A stretch of 64,000 bases of DNA from contig NC_037599.1 of assembly GCF_003073045.1 (NCBI RefSeq), forward strand, positions 25,334,695-25,398,694, in the 5' to 3' direction. The position numbers and the translations under genes are program-made. The notes beneath the pieces are model-generated. The model was not told where the DNA came from, searched no databases, and worked only from the letters and a program-made list of their open reading frames with translations. Below, piece by piece: positions 53,501 through 64,000 of this stretch. Position 1 is the stretch's first letter. Each line of letters opens with the position of its first letter. This DNA is from Pomacea canaliculata. Taxonomy: Eukaryota > Mollusca > Gastropoda > Architaenioglossa > Ampullariidae.

Positions 53501-56222
53501 AGCAATGAAAGTGGTATATTCTTTAATACACCTGTACCCCTATTAATAAATAAGGTAACAGATTGTCTATGCATAAATAAAAGGTAGTAAATTTTAACAC
53601 CTATGGTCTAACCTTAAAGTATTCTTGCACAAATAATATGCTGGCAGAATTAACTATCATCAGCAAGACTAGTTTTATTAAAATTAAAGTGTTCGGTACC
53701 AAATGAAGGCATGCAGCACCATGTGTTTTAACCCTACAGTGTCTTAAGTTACTAACCCTGCTGTCATGGAAATACCTATTGTAATTGGTTTAGCCTGTTA
53801 CTTTCTCTACCTTCTCCTCTCTGGGTTCCTTCGTGTTTCTGGCAATGTTCACTGTGGATATATGTATATCAGTGCGAGGGATATTTCACTTCCACCTGGA
53901 CTTGGCAATAAAACAAAACCCCAGAAAATTTGTTTGAACATTATTCTCTTATTCTTCAACTCTTTTTAAACATTTTTTCAACATATTCATCGCCAATTGA
54001 AACATATCTTTCAGTCCTATGGATCCATTTTTGAAAACACTCCAAAAACGCCGATTTTGGCATCAATTTCAGCTGTTCATACACTCCAGCAATGAGTTTC
54101 TCTCAAGTTTCAAACTTCACTATATGCAGGGGTTCTTTCAGCTTCAGGAACCAAAAATTGCATGGGGCAAGGTCTAGTGAGTAGGGAGGAGGCTTCAAAA
54201 CCTTGACACCCAGAAAGCTGACTTCTTGCAGAAGCCCAAATCATAATGTATGATCCTGTGAAGACTTGTAGAAGGAACTGGATTTCTTGACATTCTAGAG
54301 TCTAGACCTTGGTTCACAATGTTTGTCATCACAACTGAAATGACCACTGCCAAATTGCTGAAACCAGTCTATGACAGTCATTTTAAATGGAGCCTCATAA
54401 GCTTCTTTCAGCTCCTGCAAACTGTCAACAGCCCAAAAGCCATGCTGAAAGTGATGCAACATGATCACTTGAAAGTCACACGCTGACTTGCTTCTATTTT
54501 CCATCCTGGGAAAACTAGAAAGGAAAAAATTATGAGTGTGGAAACACCCTAAAGAATCACTCTATCTAGTCCGCATGCTTTGCATTCACTGAAAGAGAGC
54601 AAAATGCTGAAGTCTGGGTGGAAGTTAAACATCCCTCGTATGTTTGTGTTTGCATGATTGCAATACCCTTCTCTGTCATATGGCATCATTATTTACTACC
54701 CCTTCTATCTTGCAAAATTCACTGAGCTCACTACCATTAAGGGAATGAACCTATGTAAATCCTACTATTATTACTATTAAATCTATGGTGTCATGTTAAC
54801 TCTATAATATCTTACATTATTAACCCTTCTATCTTATTACTAACTCTATAGTGTCTTCAGTTACTAACCCTGCTGTCTTGTTACTAACTCTACAGCATAA
54901 TAAGTTACTAACCCTGCTGTCTTAGTGTCTGCTGTGTACTGTCCTGCCTTTATCTGGCCTGGCTGAAACATTATCTCAGTTGAGCCAACAGTGGCACCAC
55001 TCAGTTTGGCTCCACATACCTCTGCTATTAGCTGAAGCCCTGACAGATGCTGTGGTCTGCAACAAAGAAGTCGTGACTAAACTACTGAAGAACTAATTTG
55101 TGGTGAAAAAGGTGTAGGCAGTGACTTTTAATGAGTTATAGAACCATGACAGTACAAATGTACAGCAGCAGTGGTGGTCAGGACAGGAGAGAAAGACAGC
55201 ATTGTATATTATGTATATAAATATAAAAGGTACTTGATTCTTTTATTGTGTCAGCTTATGTCATTTACATTACTCTGTATAAATGTATCACGATCAGGAT
55301 TTTTTAAAAAAAGTATTCAAACTCATGAAACAAAAACAAAAACAAAAAAGTTACAAGTACTTATATTTACTCATTCATCCCTTGACTAGTATCAGTCTGC
55401 CAGTACTCAGAGGAAACAACTGAGTATACACAGCAGTCACCAAGACTTGCCAGTTAGGCCTATCTGGGGTGACAGTAAGCAGGTCATGCATAAAATGACC
55501 ATTCCATGACTTTACAACTTCAAGCCAGTTTTTCCTTTGTCCGTTTCAGTGTCAATTCCCTTTCCTGAGTCAGGTTACATAACTGAACCAGAACTAGCTT
55601 GTGCTGCTTGATTGCTGAGAGAAGGGTAACAACATCCAAGGCAGCCTTCTCGGGCACTTGTTCTCTGCTTGCAGGCATTTGAGAACAAGTGCCTGTGTTG
55701 TAATCCTTTCTTTAGGTATGTTTACTTGTTTACATCTCTAAGTTGCTTTTTTTTCCCCCTCTTTTTCTTTTAAAGAAAGGTTGACTTAACATTCCTCATT
55801 CTAGGGAGGTCGTCTGCCCCAGGGCCCGTGTTGGCTCTCGATCGACGGCCCAGGAAATGAGCTGATGTTTTTGAAAGGCAGGTATGAAAACTAGGAAGAT
55901 CAAGGATTTTTGTTAGTGTCTCAACCTACCTCAAGCCAGGATTATTTCGTCCTGCTCGAATGTTGTTCACAGATATCGGTTGGCCGAGTAAACATGATAA
56001 GGTGGCAGCATTCCGAAGGATTTGTCCTCCCTGTTAAGAAAAAAACAGCTAGCTGAAATAAGCGAGAAGGTGCGGCAGCAACGAGTGAATACTGTGCCTC
56101 ATTCAGAATTTTTACTTTAAAATTGTTTCATGCAAATTAACCAACTTTCACTTTTTGTATTGTTTAATTCTCACCCCTTCAAGAACTCCTCCATCTATTG
56201 TGATAATTCCAGAAGCAGCCAT
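47508..56222 (-). CDS. RTCA: RNA 3'-terminal phosphate cyclase
   Basis: The enzyme converts RNA 3'-phosphate ends to 2',3'-cyclic phosphates using ATP, and is nuclear. Eleven exons give 361 residues (human 366) with no break: 56222-56175, 56030-55930, 55056-54913, 51726-51603, 51111-51053, 50937-50796, 50510-50386, 50088-50030, 49734-49640, 48685-48581, 47591-47508. Visible motifs: [20 protein letters not shown] at the start, [77 protein letters not shown] and [11 protein letters not shown]. The last contains the histidine equivalent to the adenylated active-site His of RtcA. It ends [17 protein letters not shown] and AETSTGC distinguish it from the non-catalytic RCL1. Intron 7 uses a GC donor (AT|gcaagt); all others are GT-AG. 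Intron 3 (3.2 kb) holds a 51-bp minisatellite and a mariner remnant. RTCA is divergent from ISCA1. Confidence 0.97.
47945..48050 (-). mobile_element. LINE/SINE 3'-tail fragment in RTCA intron 10
   Basis: The sequence (taa)n plus gttgatttatatagcacttt plus acacgaccagcaaagg plus cctcaaagtgctttacaaaa, read on the minus strand, is the typical 3' tail 'aaagcactttgag...aaagtgctatataaatcaac(tta)n' found on many L2/CR1-type LINEs and their partner SINEs. Confidence 0.6.
48795..48870 (-). mobile_element. Diverged second copy of the LINE/SINE tail, RTCA intron 9
   Basis: The phrases taataacaagttgatttata, cagcactttacc and aaggcaagcttgaagcactg match the tail at 47945-48050 with more substitutions. Confidence 0.5.
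52230..52815. repeat. 51-bp minisatellite in RTCA intron 3
   Basis: About 11 units of 51 bp contain cattgatacttaaatgacta, gaggctgcagtacaagctaa and ctgtcctgaca. The terminal units carry 'aaactagctgtcc' instead of 'aagctaactgtcc', and one central unit reads 'aacctgtctgac'. The period is 17 codons, and the minus-strand frame (RTCA sense) is open for 172 codons as a repeat artefact. Confidence 0.95.
53956..54510 (-). mobile_element. Mariner-type transposase remnant in RTCA intron 3
   Basis: On the minus strand, 54504-54295 encodes the N-terminal helix-turn-helix part ([13 protein letters not shown], then [18 protein letters not shown]). 54180-53956 encodes the C-terminal part ([17 protein letters not shown], one stop, then [28 protein letters not shown] and a stop). 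DLAPC(D/N)FWF is the segment just after the last catalytic aspartate of mariner transposases. The central catalytic region is deleted, so the copy is dead. Terminal inverted repeats were not identified. Confidence 0.75.
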
Positions 56223-56564
56223 GTGGTAGAGAAATAGTTTAGTTTTTGTAAGAAAACTAATAACAGTTGTACGTAACGTAGTTACAGGTTAAGGCTCTGT
56301 CGCATGGACTTAAGGATTTTAAAAGTCAGTGCAGGCATGTATTACTTCTTGCGAAATGTCGGCTGCTCAATTTCCGGTAAGTGGTTCGCACTAAATTTTA
56401 TAAGTACATCAGAACAAGCAAATCATTGAAGAATAGAATTGTACATAAATCTTTATGCTTATTTATTAAAGAAAAAAATCAGTTAATGACTGTATTCATT
56501 TAATTTTTATGGAAGGTCATGGACACTGGTCACGGATATGTGAAAGTCATCGTTACGAGATAAA
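56223..56564. promoter_or_regulatory. Shared bidirectional promoter region, RTCA/ISCA1
   Basis: Only 342 bp lie between the divergent start codons of RTCA and ISCA1. The region has no TATA box in a convincing position. It contains an ETS-type site, atttccgg (56370-56377), and the ISCA1 ATG itself sits in aaaatggctgc, close to a YY1 consensus. ATG TCG GCT GCT CAA TTT CCG followed by a perfect donor gtaagt (56356-56382) could be an alternative or untranslated first exon. Function is inferred from spacing. Confidence 0.65.
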
Positions 56565-59500
56565 ATGGCTGCCCGTGCTATCGGGCGAGCTACTGTGAGA
56601 GCTGTTTCCAAGAAACGTTTGACACCACAGAGAGCTCCTCTTGTCTTGGTATGCCTGGCAGCTAGCTGCTTTTGCAGAGTGTAGTAACTCACTTGTTTAC
56701 CTATTTTTGTTTACCTGATTCTGAACTTCGTAAGGACTACCATAATCAAATAACATTTCAGAGAAAGGCGTAAAAATGATTTTCCTTTAGTTAACATATC
56801 CAGTACGAAGACTTGTTTTTAACGAGTTACTGTTTAATGTAAATTTGACAAGTCCTTAGTCATTTTATGCTTTGAGCACATTGGATGATCACGTCCAAAA
56901 CTTAAATGAGAAACTAGAGGATTTCTAGTAATGTAAAGCTGTAATGGTGAAATAAATATGGATAATGCTAATGAACAATGGACGTGCATAGTACAGAAAG
57001 TATGAACGAATTTTCGATTTTTTTTCCCAGTCGGACAATGCAGTGAAAAAACTTAAAAGTATGATGGCAGAAAGACCAGAAATGGTAAGATGATATCTTA
57101 AAACTAAAGACAATTTTATTCTCAGTAATGTGCAATCTGCATTTAAGTTTTTCCTTTTATAATTGTAGTTTTGCTGTTATTAATTTATGGAGCTTGGGGG
57201 AAAAAAAGAGAGAGGAACAAATTTAATCCCTCTTCTAATTTTTTCCTCATATCTTTGACTTATTAGAGAAGGCACTAGGGGGGATGCAGGGCCTTTGGAA
57301 GTCAGTTCAACACACTTGTTGACATGGGGTCTTGGGCAGTTGCCCTTGCTCACCTACCCCTAGCGCGGGCTTTGGACTCATGCACATGCACACGCATACA
57401 CTTTTCACTCTTATAATAGACTCATTAACTCCCCCACTCATGTGCTTGCTTCTTAACATCTATTTTATTTAATACAAAGTGTGTAAATTTAATTTTGGAA
57501 GTCAAATAACACTGTTATTATTCATTGTCATAGGCTGGTGTAAAAATTGGTGTCAGGACACGTGGCTGTAATGGCCTCTCATACACACTGGAGTATGTGC
57601 AAGAGAAGGGCAAATTTGATGAAGAAGTTGTGCAGGATGGTGAGTATTGTAATGATGGTGATAATTCTGGTATTTATTCCACATTTGCTATGATAGGACA
57701 AGGGATTTCCATTTAAACAAAATCAAAACGAAGCTGAGAAATATTGATGATCAAAGTAAATATCCATCACAAAGATGTTAACTGCAGTGCATCTGTATTC
57801 TGTCTACTTACTGTGGTCTTCTTTAGGCTAATGAGTGTCAAATACAGGTCATAAGGAAGTGGTCCATTAGTGACTGGAGTGCCTGATGCTGAGTATGTGT
57901 CTACTGTCATAAGTACTGAATTATGTGCAAACAGCATGTCTCTATACTTTCAAGTATCATTCTTTGGGCAAGAGTGAAAACCTGCTGTCTGACCAGGTGT
58001 GGAGATAGATCCCCTCAAAAATTTGTTTCAAGAGTATAGCAAAGAAAATCTCAAAATGTGCAGGAGAAAGGAGGCAGCCTTGCTTAATGCTGATGAGGAT
58101 GGTATAAGGGGGGGGGGGGGAGGAATTGGTGTTTTACGCCGTGTCAGCAGCTAAGGCTATATCACGGCAAGCAGCCAGCCCTGTAAACAGATGCCACGTG
58201 CAGAGAAAGAACAACGTGCCCGAGACGAGAAATGAACTCAGGGCAGCCAACCATCACTGTATTGGTGACAGGCGCTAACAGCGCTAACCGTTGCGCCACC
58301 GGACCGCTCAGGATGGTATAGGGCTCAAAGGAATAGGGAGGCAGCCATTCTTAATGCTGATAGGGATTCTAAAGGGCTCAGAGGAGATGCCACCGAATTG
58401 CCCTGCATATCACTCATTGTGCAAAGATGCATTCAGGCTCAGTAATTTTGGCAGACAGCTGATCTTTGGAAGGATTTTGAAGAGACCTCAGCTAACTTGG
58501 AATGTTAATGCACCTTCTAGATCTGAAGCTGCATTACGACTCCAGGTAGACATGATCTACCAAATTCTGTAAGCAAGTCTGGAAGACCCGAGCAAAGGAT
58601 ATGGCCCAGTTGTTGCAGTCTTGCTAGTTCTCACACCCGGGGCACCCGCTCCACGCCTTCTCAACTGAGCGATCCCGTGGTATCGAGGTCCAGTGCTTGT
58701 ATATAGAAGCACTTACACTTCAAATACAGAAGACAATAAAATACAATAGTCAAATCTCCCTACTATGCCACCCCGCTACTATGCCACTCTCGGTATTATG
58801 CCACTTTTGCTCGGTCCCGACTATAAATTCAATGTAAAAAAAAATTTACTATGCCACCCCAGACTCTCGCTACTATGCCACTTTTTTTGTGACTGTTAAA
58901 AGACACAAGTTGTGAAATTCCGCACAGTGCTCGATTATTATACTCTATGGTAGTGTGGGACATCGCAGTTAGGTGGATGGAACATAGCACGCACACAGGG
59001 AGGGTGGAGGCTGGCGATGAGGGGTGGTCGCTGGCCGGGTGACAGTCACGTGACAGAGGGAGAGCGGGAGGGTGTCGACTAGCGACAGGATGCAGGTGTT
59101 TGGATGTGGTTGGGAGGGGTGGAGGATGAAGAGGTGAGGGGGAGAATGAGAGGAGACAGCTAATGCCAGCCGACGATTCTTGAGAGCTTTGGACTGATGG
59201 GTAACTTGAGCAAATAACGCCGTTTTTTACGAACCCTCGGTACTATGCCACTCTCGCTACTATGCCACTTTTGCTCGGTCCCGGTAGGTGGCATAGTAGG
59301 GAGATTTGACTGTATATAAGAAGCATATGTTATTGGTATCATGATTATTGTGTGGGCCTTGCATTGGTTAGCACCGAGCAGTCTTTCGATGGTCACCTTC
59401 GCTTTACTTACAATAGGTCAACGGTACTGAGCTGGACTGGGCTGCGGTCTATGCTGTGTCCCGCGGGACCGTGCCTGTTGAGCTGGACCTCGATACCACA

Positions 59501-61632
59501 AGATCGCTCAGTTGAGAAGGCGTGGACGAGGTGCCCGGGTGATAATCTTTGCATCCCTCATGTCCTGTTTCCTTTTTTTTTTTATTTGGAGAAGCAGAGA
59601 CGATAGGGTGCTCCTGCAGTGTATGAACAGATGAACTTTGGACATGAACATAGTATGTCCTTGTGGAACAGATGAATAGGGAACTTCTGTTGGACAACAG
59701 TCATGTTTATAGGAGATGGGAGGGGGTCATGGGTAGCCGTCTGCCTGATTGTATAAGGACGAAAATCTTTCATGCCACTACAAATGTTGGCTTGCGACAT
59801 GGCAGAGACGGTTAAATAACTACCTGAATAGAGACTAAAGAATAACTAGACCAGTCTTTTGAACCGTGGAAGGTTTACAATAAATACAGCATGGCTATGA
59901 ATTAAATAATAATAATCAATTCGTCTTTAGGGCTTGGGATGATATGACTTTTTGTGTGGGGCAAAGTGACCTATGAGCCTTCAGGATATATTGTAAGAAT
60001 TGAAAAACTGTATGCAGAACCAATCATCACCGCAATCATTAATAATAATAAATGCAAAATTTTTAAAGTGCATACTTACACTCCTAAGGAACATGCTCTT
60101 AGTCCAAGAATGAGACATGGACAGCATATGAGGGACAGGAAAACATAAAACATAAATTTATAAAACATAAACATGAACTATGAAAGAATAAACAACCATA
60201 CTAATGATGACTAGAAACAAATACAGAAAACACAAGGAGGAACCGAATAACAATAACTGAGAGCATCATGATATATTGCAAAAGGAAGACAAGCAGGGAA
60301 GGGTGTGAAAAAGGGCTAGTATTATGGGAAAGGTTGTTAGGAGTAATGTTTACAGAGGAGGTGCATTTTCAGTCCATGCTTAATAGTGGCTAGGTTGCGG
60401 ATATGAAAAGGGAGAGAGTTCCATTGTTTCACTGCACAATAACTAAAAATCCTGTGACCATATATTGTTCTGGTGACAGGAAGAGAAAGAAGACGATCCT
60501 TAAACGAGGAGTGGAGTTGTCTAGCTGGGATGTCAGGGAAGAGCAGTTCAGAGAAATAATCAGGGCAGGAACCAGCAAAGTAATTAAAACACAACACGGA
60601 CAGTTTGTACTGGATGTGTAGCCAGTAATCAAGCCTGAATAGAACAAACACATGAAGATAGATTTCTTCTTCTTGAACATAGGAGGACTTTCACTTTATC
60701 GTCATCGAGTTTAAGTTTGTTACTATCCAGTCTTTGACCGTTAATACAGACTTCTATGGTGCTGGTAGCAGAGTGAGACTCGGGCGATGGAATGGAGCAG
60801 CGCAGTTGCATGTCATCAGCGTATGATGAGAATTGTGAGACTGGATGCAAGATGAAAGTGGCTTCATATACAGAATAAATGTAACTGGGCTGAGCACTGA
60901 CCCTTGAGGGACATCGCAAGAAAGTGGAGCAGGGCGAGATTTAGACCATCAACAAATACAATTTGCATCCTATCAGGGAGATAGGAGTTGAACCCCGCTA
61001 GTGCAGGTCCAGAAATCCCTTAGAGGGTCTGTACTCTATGAAGGAGCAGAGAGTGGTCCATAGTGTCAAATGCAGTAGACAGGTCCAGTAGAACTAAGGC
61101 AGAAACATCACCACTGTCAAGGACAGATAATATGTTGGTGTTCACTTTAATTAAAGTTGTTTCACTACTGTGAAAAGGTTTGTATGCTGACTGAGCTTGG
61201 GGATGAGCTGGTGCTCTTGTAAGTAGGCCCAGAGTTGTGTCAAAACTACTTTCTCAATTCATTTATTCCATGTGCCATTTAATTGATCAACTCTTCTGGC
61301 TGTGAGCTTGTACTAGCCTGAGGTGACCTTAGATCACCAACTGCATCTACTGTTGGTGGGAGTGTGTGTGTATGAGAAAGTGTCTCAACATGTATATGTG
61401 TGTATTATCTAGAACAAGCCTTTGAATTGCCTTTGTGGATAAATAAGGTTGTATTGTAAACTACAGAATCATTTTATTTTTAGGGATCAAGGTTTTCATT
61501 GATTCCAAGGCCCAGTTAACACTGCTTGGCACAGAAATGGACTATATGGAGACAAAACTAGCTTCAGAGTTTGTTTTCAACAATCCCAACATTAAGGGCA
61601 CCTGTGGTTGTGGAGAGAGCTTCAATGTATGA
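56565..61632 (+). CDS. ISCA1: Iron-sulfur cluster assembly protein 1, mitochondrial
   Basis: This A-type Fe-S scaffold/carrier acts with ISCA2 and IBA57 in mitochondrial 4Fe-4S cluster maturation. Four exons: 56565-56648, 57031-57084, 57534-57639, 61484-61632; 130 residues (human 129), no break. The basic N-terminus (MAARAIGRATVRAVSKKRL) is the mitochondrial targeting part. The three family cysteines are present in RTRGCNGLSYTLEY and GTCGCGESFNV. The downstream core has IKVFIDSKAQLTLLGTEMDY and SEFVFNNPNIKG. Exons 1 and 2 join in phase 0; exons 3 and 4 split the glycine codon of VVQDG. Exon 2 starts SDNAVKKLK where vertebrates have TPSAVNKIK. Intron 3 is 3.8 kb and packed with transposons; the other introns are short. 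Confidence 0.97.
58107..58309 (-). mobile_element. tRNA-derived SINE with oligo-C tail, copy 2
   Basis: This is the reverse complement of the element at 19833-20022. Its tRNA-like head (cggtggcgcaacggttagcg on the minus strand) is at the right end and its tail, ggcgtaaaacaccaattcct plus a C run, is at the left. An 11-bp target duplication, aggatggtata, lies at 58096-58106 and 58310-58320. The head carries a small gcgctaaca duplication. It sits in ISCA1 intron 3. Confidence 0.92.
58634..59541. repeat. 60-bp inverted repeat flanking a MITE
   Basis: The left arm at 58634-58693 (cacccggggcacccgctcca, cgccttctcaactgagcgat, and so on) is repeated in reverse complement at 59483-59541 with few mismatches. 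The MITE at 58748-59312 lies between the arms, so the structure is an inverted repeat inside a wider inverted repeat. Confidence 0.8.
58748..59312. mobile_element. pogo-like MITE
   Basis: The terminal inverted repeats agtcaaatctccctactatg plus ccacc (left) and their reverse complement ending gagatttgactg (right) resemble the CAGT(C/T)AAA-type ends of pogo/Tigger elements, with TA at the outer border. Subterminal tactatgccac units repeat three or four times on each side. The 400-bp interior has no reading frame, so the element is non-autonomous. Confidence 0.75.
59990..61260 (-). mobile_element. L2/CR1-type LINE, antisense in ISCA1 intron 3
   Basis: On the minus strand, pieces of reverse transcriptase occur in order: LQEHQLIPKLSQ, VLLDLSTAFDTMDHSLLLH (motif A, about 61045-61115), YADDMQL (motif C; YADD at 60812-60823), NGQRLDSNKLKL(D)DDK. 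Then comes the C-terminal segment YFSELLFPDIPARQLHSS, with TRTIYGHRIFSYCAVKQWNS and LPFHIRNLATIKHGLK (60651-60337). An AT-rich 3' part with (att)n follows. Stops and frame changes break it in several places and the 5' half is missing. Its 3' region recurs at 43918-44175. Confidence 0.85.
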
Positions 61633-64000
61633 CAAAAGCTAAAGGGTAGCATAGATCCTGAGTTCATCGACCTGAGTGCTTTCAAATGAACATTTATTTT
61701 AAACATTTTTTGTTTTGTATTCTAAAATAGCTTATTTTTGTGCAAAAACTTCAGTAAGAATACAATAAGGAGGGGTTGACTGGTTGAAATCTTAATCTCA
61801 TTGTTCTGATGTATGATTGGATGGCTAGAAGATCGTGTGAAAGACTTCTGTTGTATAGATGGCAATCTGAACGTTGGAAAAGGGGTTATGCACAATTAGA
61901 TGCAATTATTGAAAGTCATCCTGTTGTGTAATATATTTGATTAGTGAGTTTAATATTTTGAATTACAGCTTAAAGACATTATATTGTGTCACCTTCTGTC
62001 ACTTCCATCACATAACAACTTAAGCAGTCAAAAATGTGGGCTTCAAAACAAAGTTTATAGCATCTCTTGCATAGTCCATTTTCCCAGCTTTTGTCTTTTA
62101 TAGCCTGCTATGCTTTTCTTTTGGCATCACTAGCAAAGTTACCAGTACTTTGATACAAAAGGATTTTTATGATAGGTCAGGCTATTTCTGTTACTGCATT
62201 TTGACCAGAGGACATTTGTACTAGCGTGGCCCATATGGTGGTCAGCTCTTGATAATCTTTGTGCCACTCAGTGTCTTCCAGTGTCATAGTAACTGAAGAC
62301 AAGTTTTCTTTACTGATTGCAGGCTGTTAATATCTTTTGATAAAAAGATTCCATAAAAATCTGCATTTCTACAATTAAAAAAATTAAATTGAAAAGTTTT
62401 AACTTTTCAGTCCTTGCATAATAATGCTGTGCTTGTGTATTGTGAATTATGATTTAGCAAGATTGTTGACTTGATGTGTATTCATGTATGATCACTCACA
62501 CAAGTGCAGAGACAGATTTGTATGCCAGGCTGCATGCCGACATGTTTGTTGAAATACAACTAAAGTTATTCATTGCATGCAGTGAAGAAAAGATCATATG
62601 ATTATTAACATATATAAGCAACAGATTTTTAGCAAAGAAAAATCTAAATATCAGTAAAAGGTCCATTCATCTACATGTGAATGAATCGAAATTGAAAAAG
62701 ACTGCTATAAAACACTTGTAGATAAATTTGACTAGAGATACAACAAACAGCTCAGAGTGAATTGTCCCTTTACACAGGATTCACATGTAAAGGTATCCTT
62801 ATATCATGTTAGGGTAGCTTATTAAGATCTTTGAATCCATTCATAGAGGTATACATGTTTTGCATGTTTCCTCAGGGAAGCATGTTATGAAATTATGTAC
62901 AGGTGAAAGTTATTGTCAACATTTAAAATGTATTCAGTGAATAAGTTAACAAAATGTCTTTTAAGTTAAAAAAAAAAAGATGTTTCAGAAGAACGCTTAT
63001 ATTTGAACACTTAACGCATCAAATAGGATTAATAACTTCATACATACTTGTGTGTTGTATCACTCAGTTGTTAAGTATGATATTAAATGGTCTGGAAAGA
63101 ATACAGCTTGCTAAAGAACTAGGTTTTTTAATGACGTGAAGATAGCATGAAATGTACTTTTTAAGTTTGGAGACGGAGATGTTTGCAAGCATGAGAGAAA
63201 GATCAACTCACAAAGTACATTTCATGCTATCTTTATGTCATTAAAAAACCTTGTTCTTTAGCAAGCTGTATTCTTCCCAGACCATTGTTGCTGTTTTGGA
63301 GACAAATATGTTAGCAAGCATGGGAGAAAGATCAGAAGGTGAAATGGCTATAATCAGTGGTTCAGTATTGCAGAAAGAATAAACAATTTTGAAAGGCTTG
63401 ATAAATCTGGTGCAGTATTTTGTATCAGCAATATATATAGAATATTGTGACTGACAATTGTACACTTGTATTTTTTCATAGACCAAAATTAAAATTGAAA
63501 CCAAGAGGGCATTTAAAACCAGAAAAATCTGATAATTGAACTAATAACTCACTGTAAACAGAACTTCATGGATGCGTCAATGGAGTCAGCAAAATGATAG
63601 CAGTTTATTTTTTTTATATGTGGAACTGGTTGCTCTGAAGAGTTTTGAAGTGATGTTAGAGGCATCAGAGATGTCAGTATAATGTTCATTTGTTTATTTT
63701 CTGGCCAAAGCATAAGCTGGGCACCATTTGCGATTTATGAACCTGCAGAACTTTCCAAACCTTGTTTCAGGATGGATTTTTTTCCAACATGAAATTTGAT
63801 TGTGGTTATTGCTACATTCTTTACATTTTCCCACTCTTCCTGTTATCGCTCATATAGCAGAGCATTGAATCATTGCTAGATGGAAACACTTTTCTCTCCT
63901 CCAAAAAAGTGATCCAATCTTCTTTCTGCTGTCCATAGACTGAAAAAATGCCACATTATTTTATGACTGATAGCATAAAATCTTTCCAAAGGCTGTCTTG
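61633..64000. other. ISCA1 3' region and downstream DNA
   Basis: AT-rich DNA follows the ISCA1 stop. The 3' UTR presumably begins here, but no single polyadenylation signal stands out (aatacaataagg near 61757 is weak). A large hairpin lies at 63090-63282. Open frames at 62954-63139 and 63241-63504 overlap the hairpin and match no family I know. Confidence 0.45.
63090..63282. repeat. 71-bp-arm inverted repeat (hairpin)
   Basis: 63090-63160 (gtctggaaagaatacagctt and onward) and 63212-63282 are reverse complements with about four mismatches in 71, separated by a 51-bp loop. The loop phrase ggagacggagatgtttgcaa, then gcatgagagaaagatca, recurs just outside the right arm at 63297-63332 as a diverged direct repeat. 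No transposon family was recognised. Confidence 0.88.

Overview
This window is eukaryotic nuclear DNA: spliced genes with GT-AG introns, tRNA-derived SINEs, LINE fragments, hAT- and pogo-like MITEs and very many minisatellites. The protein sequences and the SINE/LINE families suggest a lophotrochozoan, most likely a gastropod mollusc. That placement is inferred from family resemblance, not from a search.

Layout. Positions 1-13.6 kb are intergenic. They hold a 5'-truncated RNase H-bearing LINE that landed in a 43-bp minisatellite (826-1937), a SINE (about 3410-3665), a 3.4-kb element bounded by inverted repeats that carries a spliced Myb/SANT-type gene (4673-8071), and a second, antisense LINE remnant (11270-12090). 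A two-exon gene resembling LURAP1 lies on the minus strand at 13626-14686. From 14.7 to 34.6 kb I recognise no gene. This stretch is dominated by more than fifteen minisatellite arrays, including one with a 122-bp higher-order structure, and by one SINE with clean target duplications. An eight-exon L-threonine 3-dehydrogenase gene (TDH) occupies 34614-39009 on the minus strand, with minisatellites in its introns. At 39-44.9 kb there are repeats and a textbook hAT MITE. From 44.9 kb the genes are closer together: DNAL1 (axonemal dynein light chain 1, +, 44872-46589), RTCA (RNA 3'-phosphate cyclase, -, eleven exons, 47508-56222) and ISCA1 (mitochondrial Fe-S assembly, +, four exons, 56565-61632). 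RTCA and ISCA1 are divergent and only 342 bp separate their start codons. ISCA1 intron 3 is packed with a SINE, a pogo-like MITE inside a wider inverted repeat, and an antisense L2/CR1-type LINE. The last 2.3 kb contains a near-perfect 71-bp-arm hairpin.

The genes do not form one pathway. TDH and ISCA1 products are mitochondrial, RTCA is a nuclear RNA repair enzyme and DNAL1 belongs to motile cilia. RTCA and ISCA1 probably share a bidirectional promoter.

Caveats. TDH and DNAL1 each lack exactly one base inside an otherwise perfectly conserved exon, and the SANT gene has two compensating indels, one in an A7 run. Residual single-base assembly errors are a serious possibility. Base composition changes from GC-rich and minisatellite-dense to AT-rich around 45-46 kb, and the change falls inside the DNAL1 gene.
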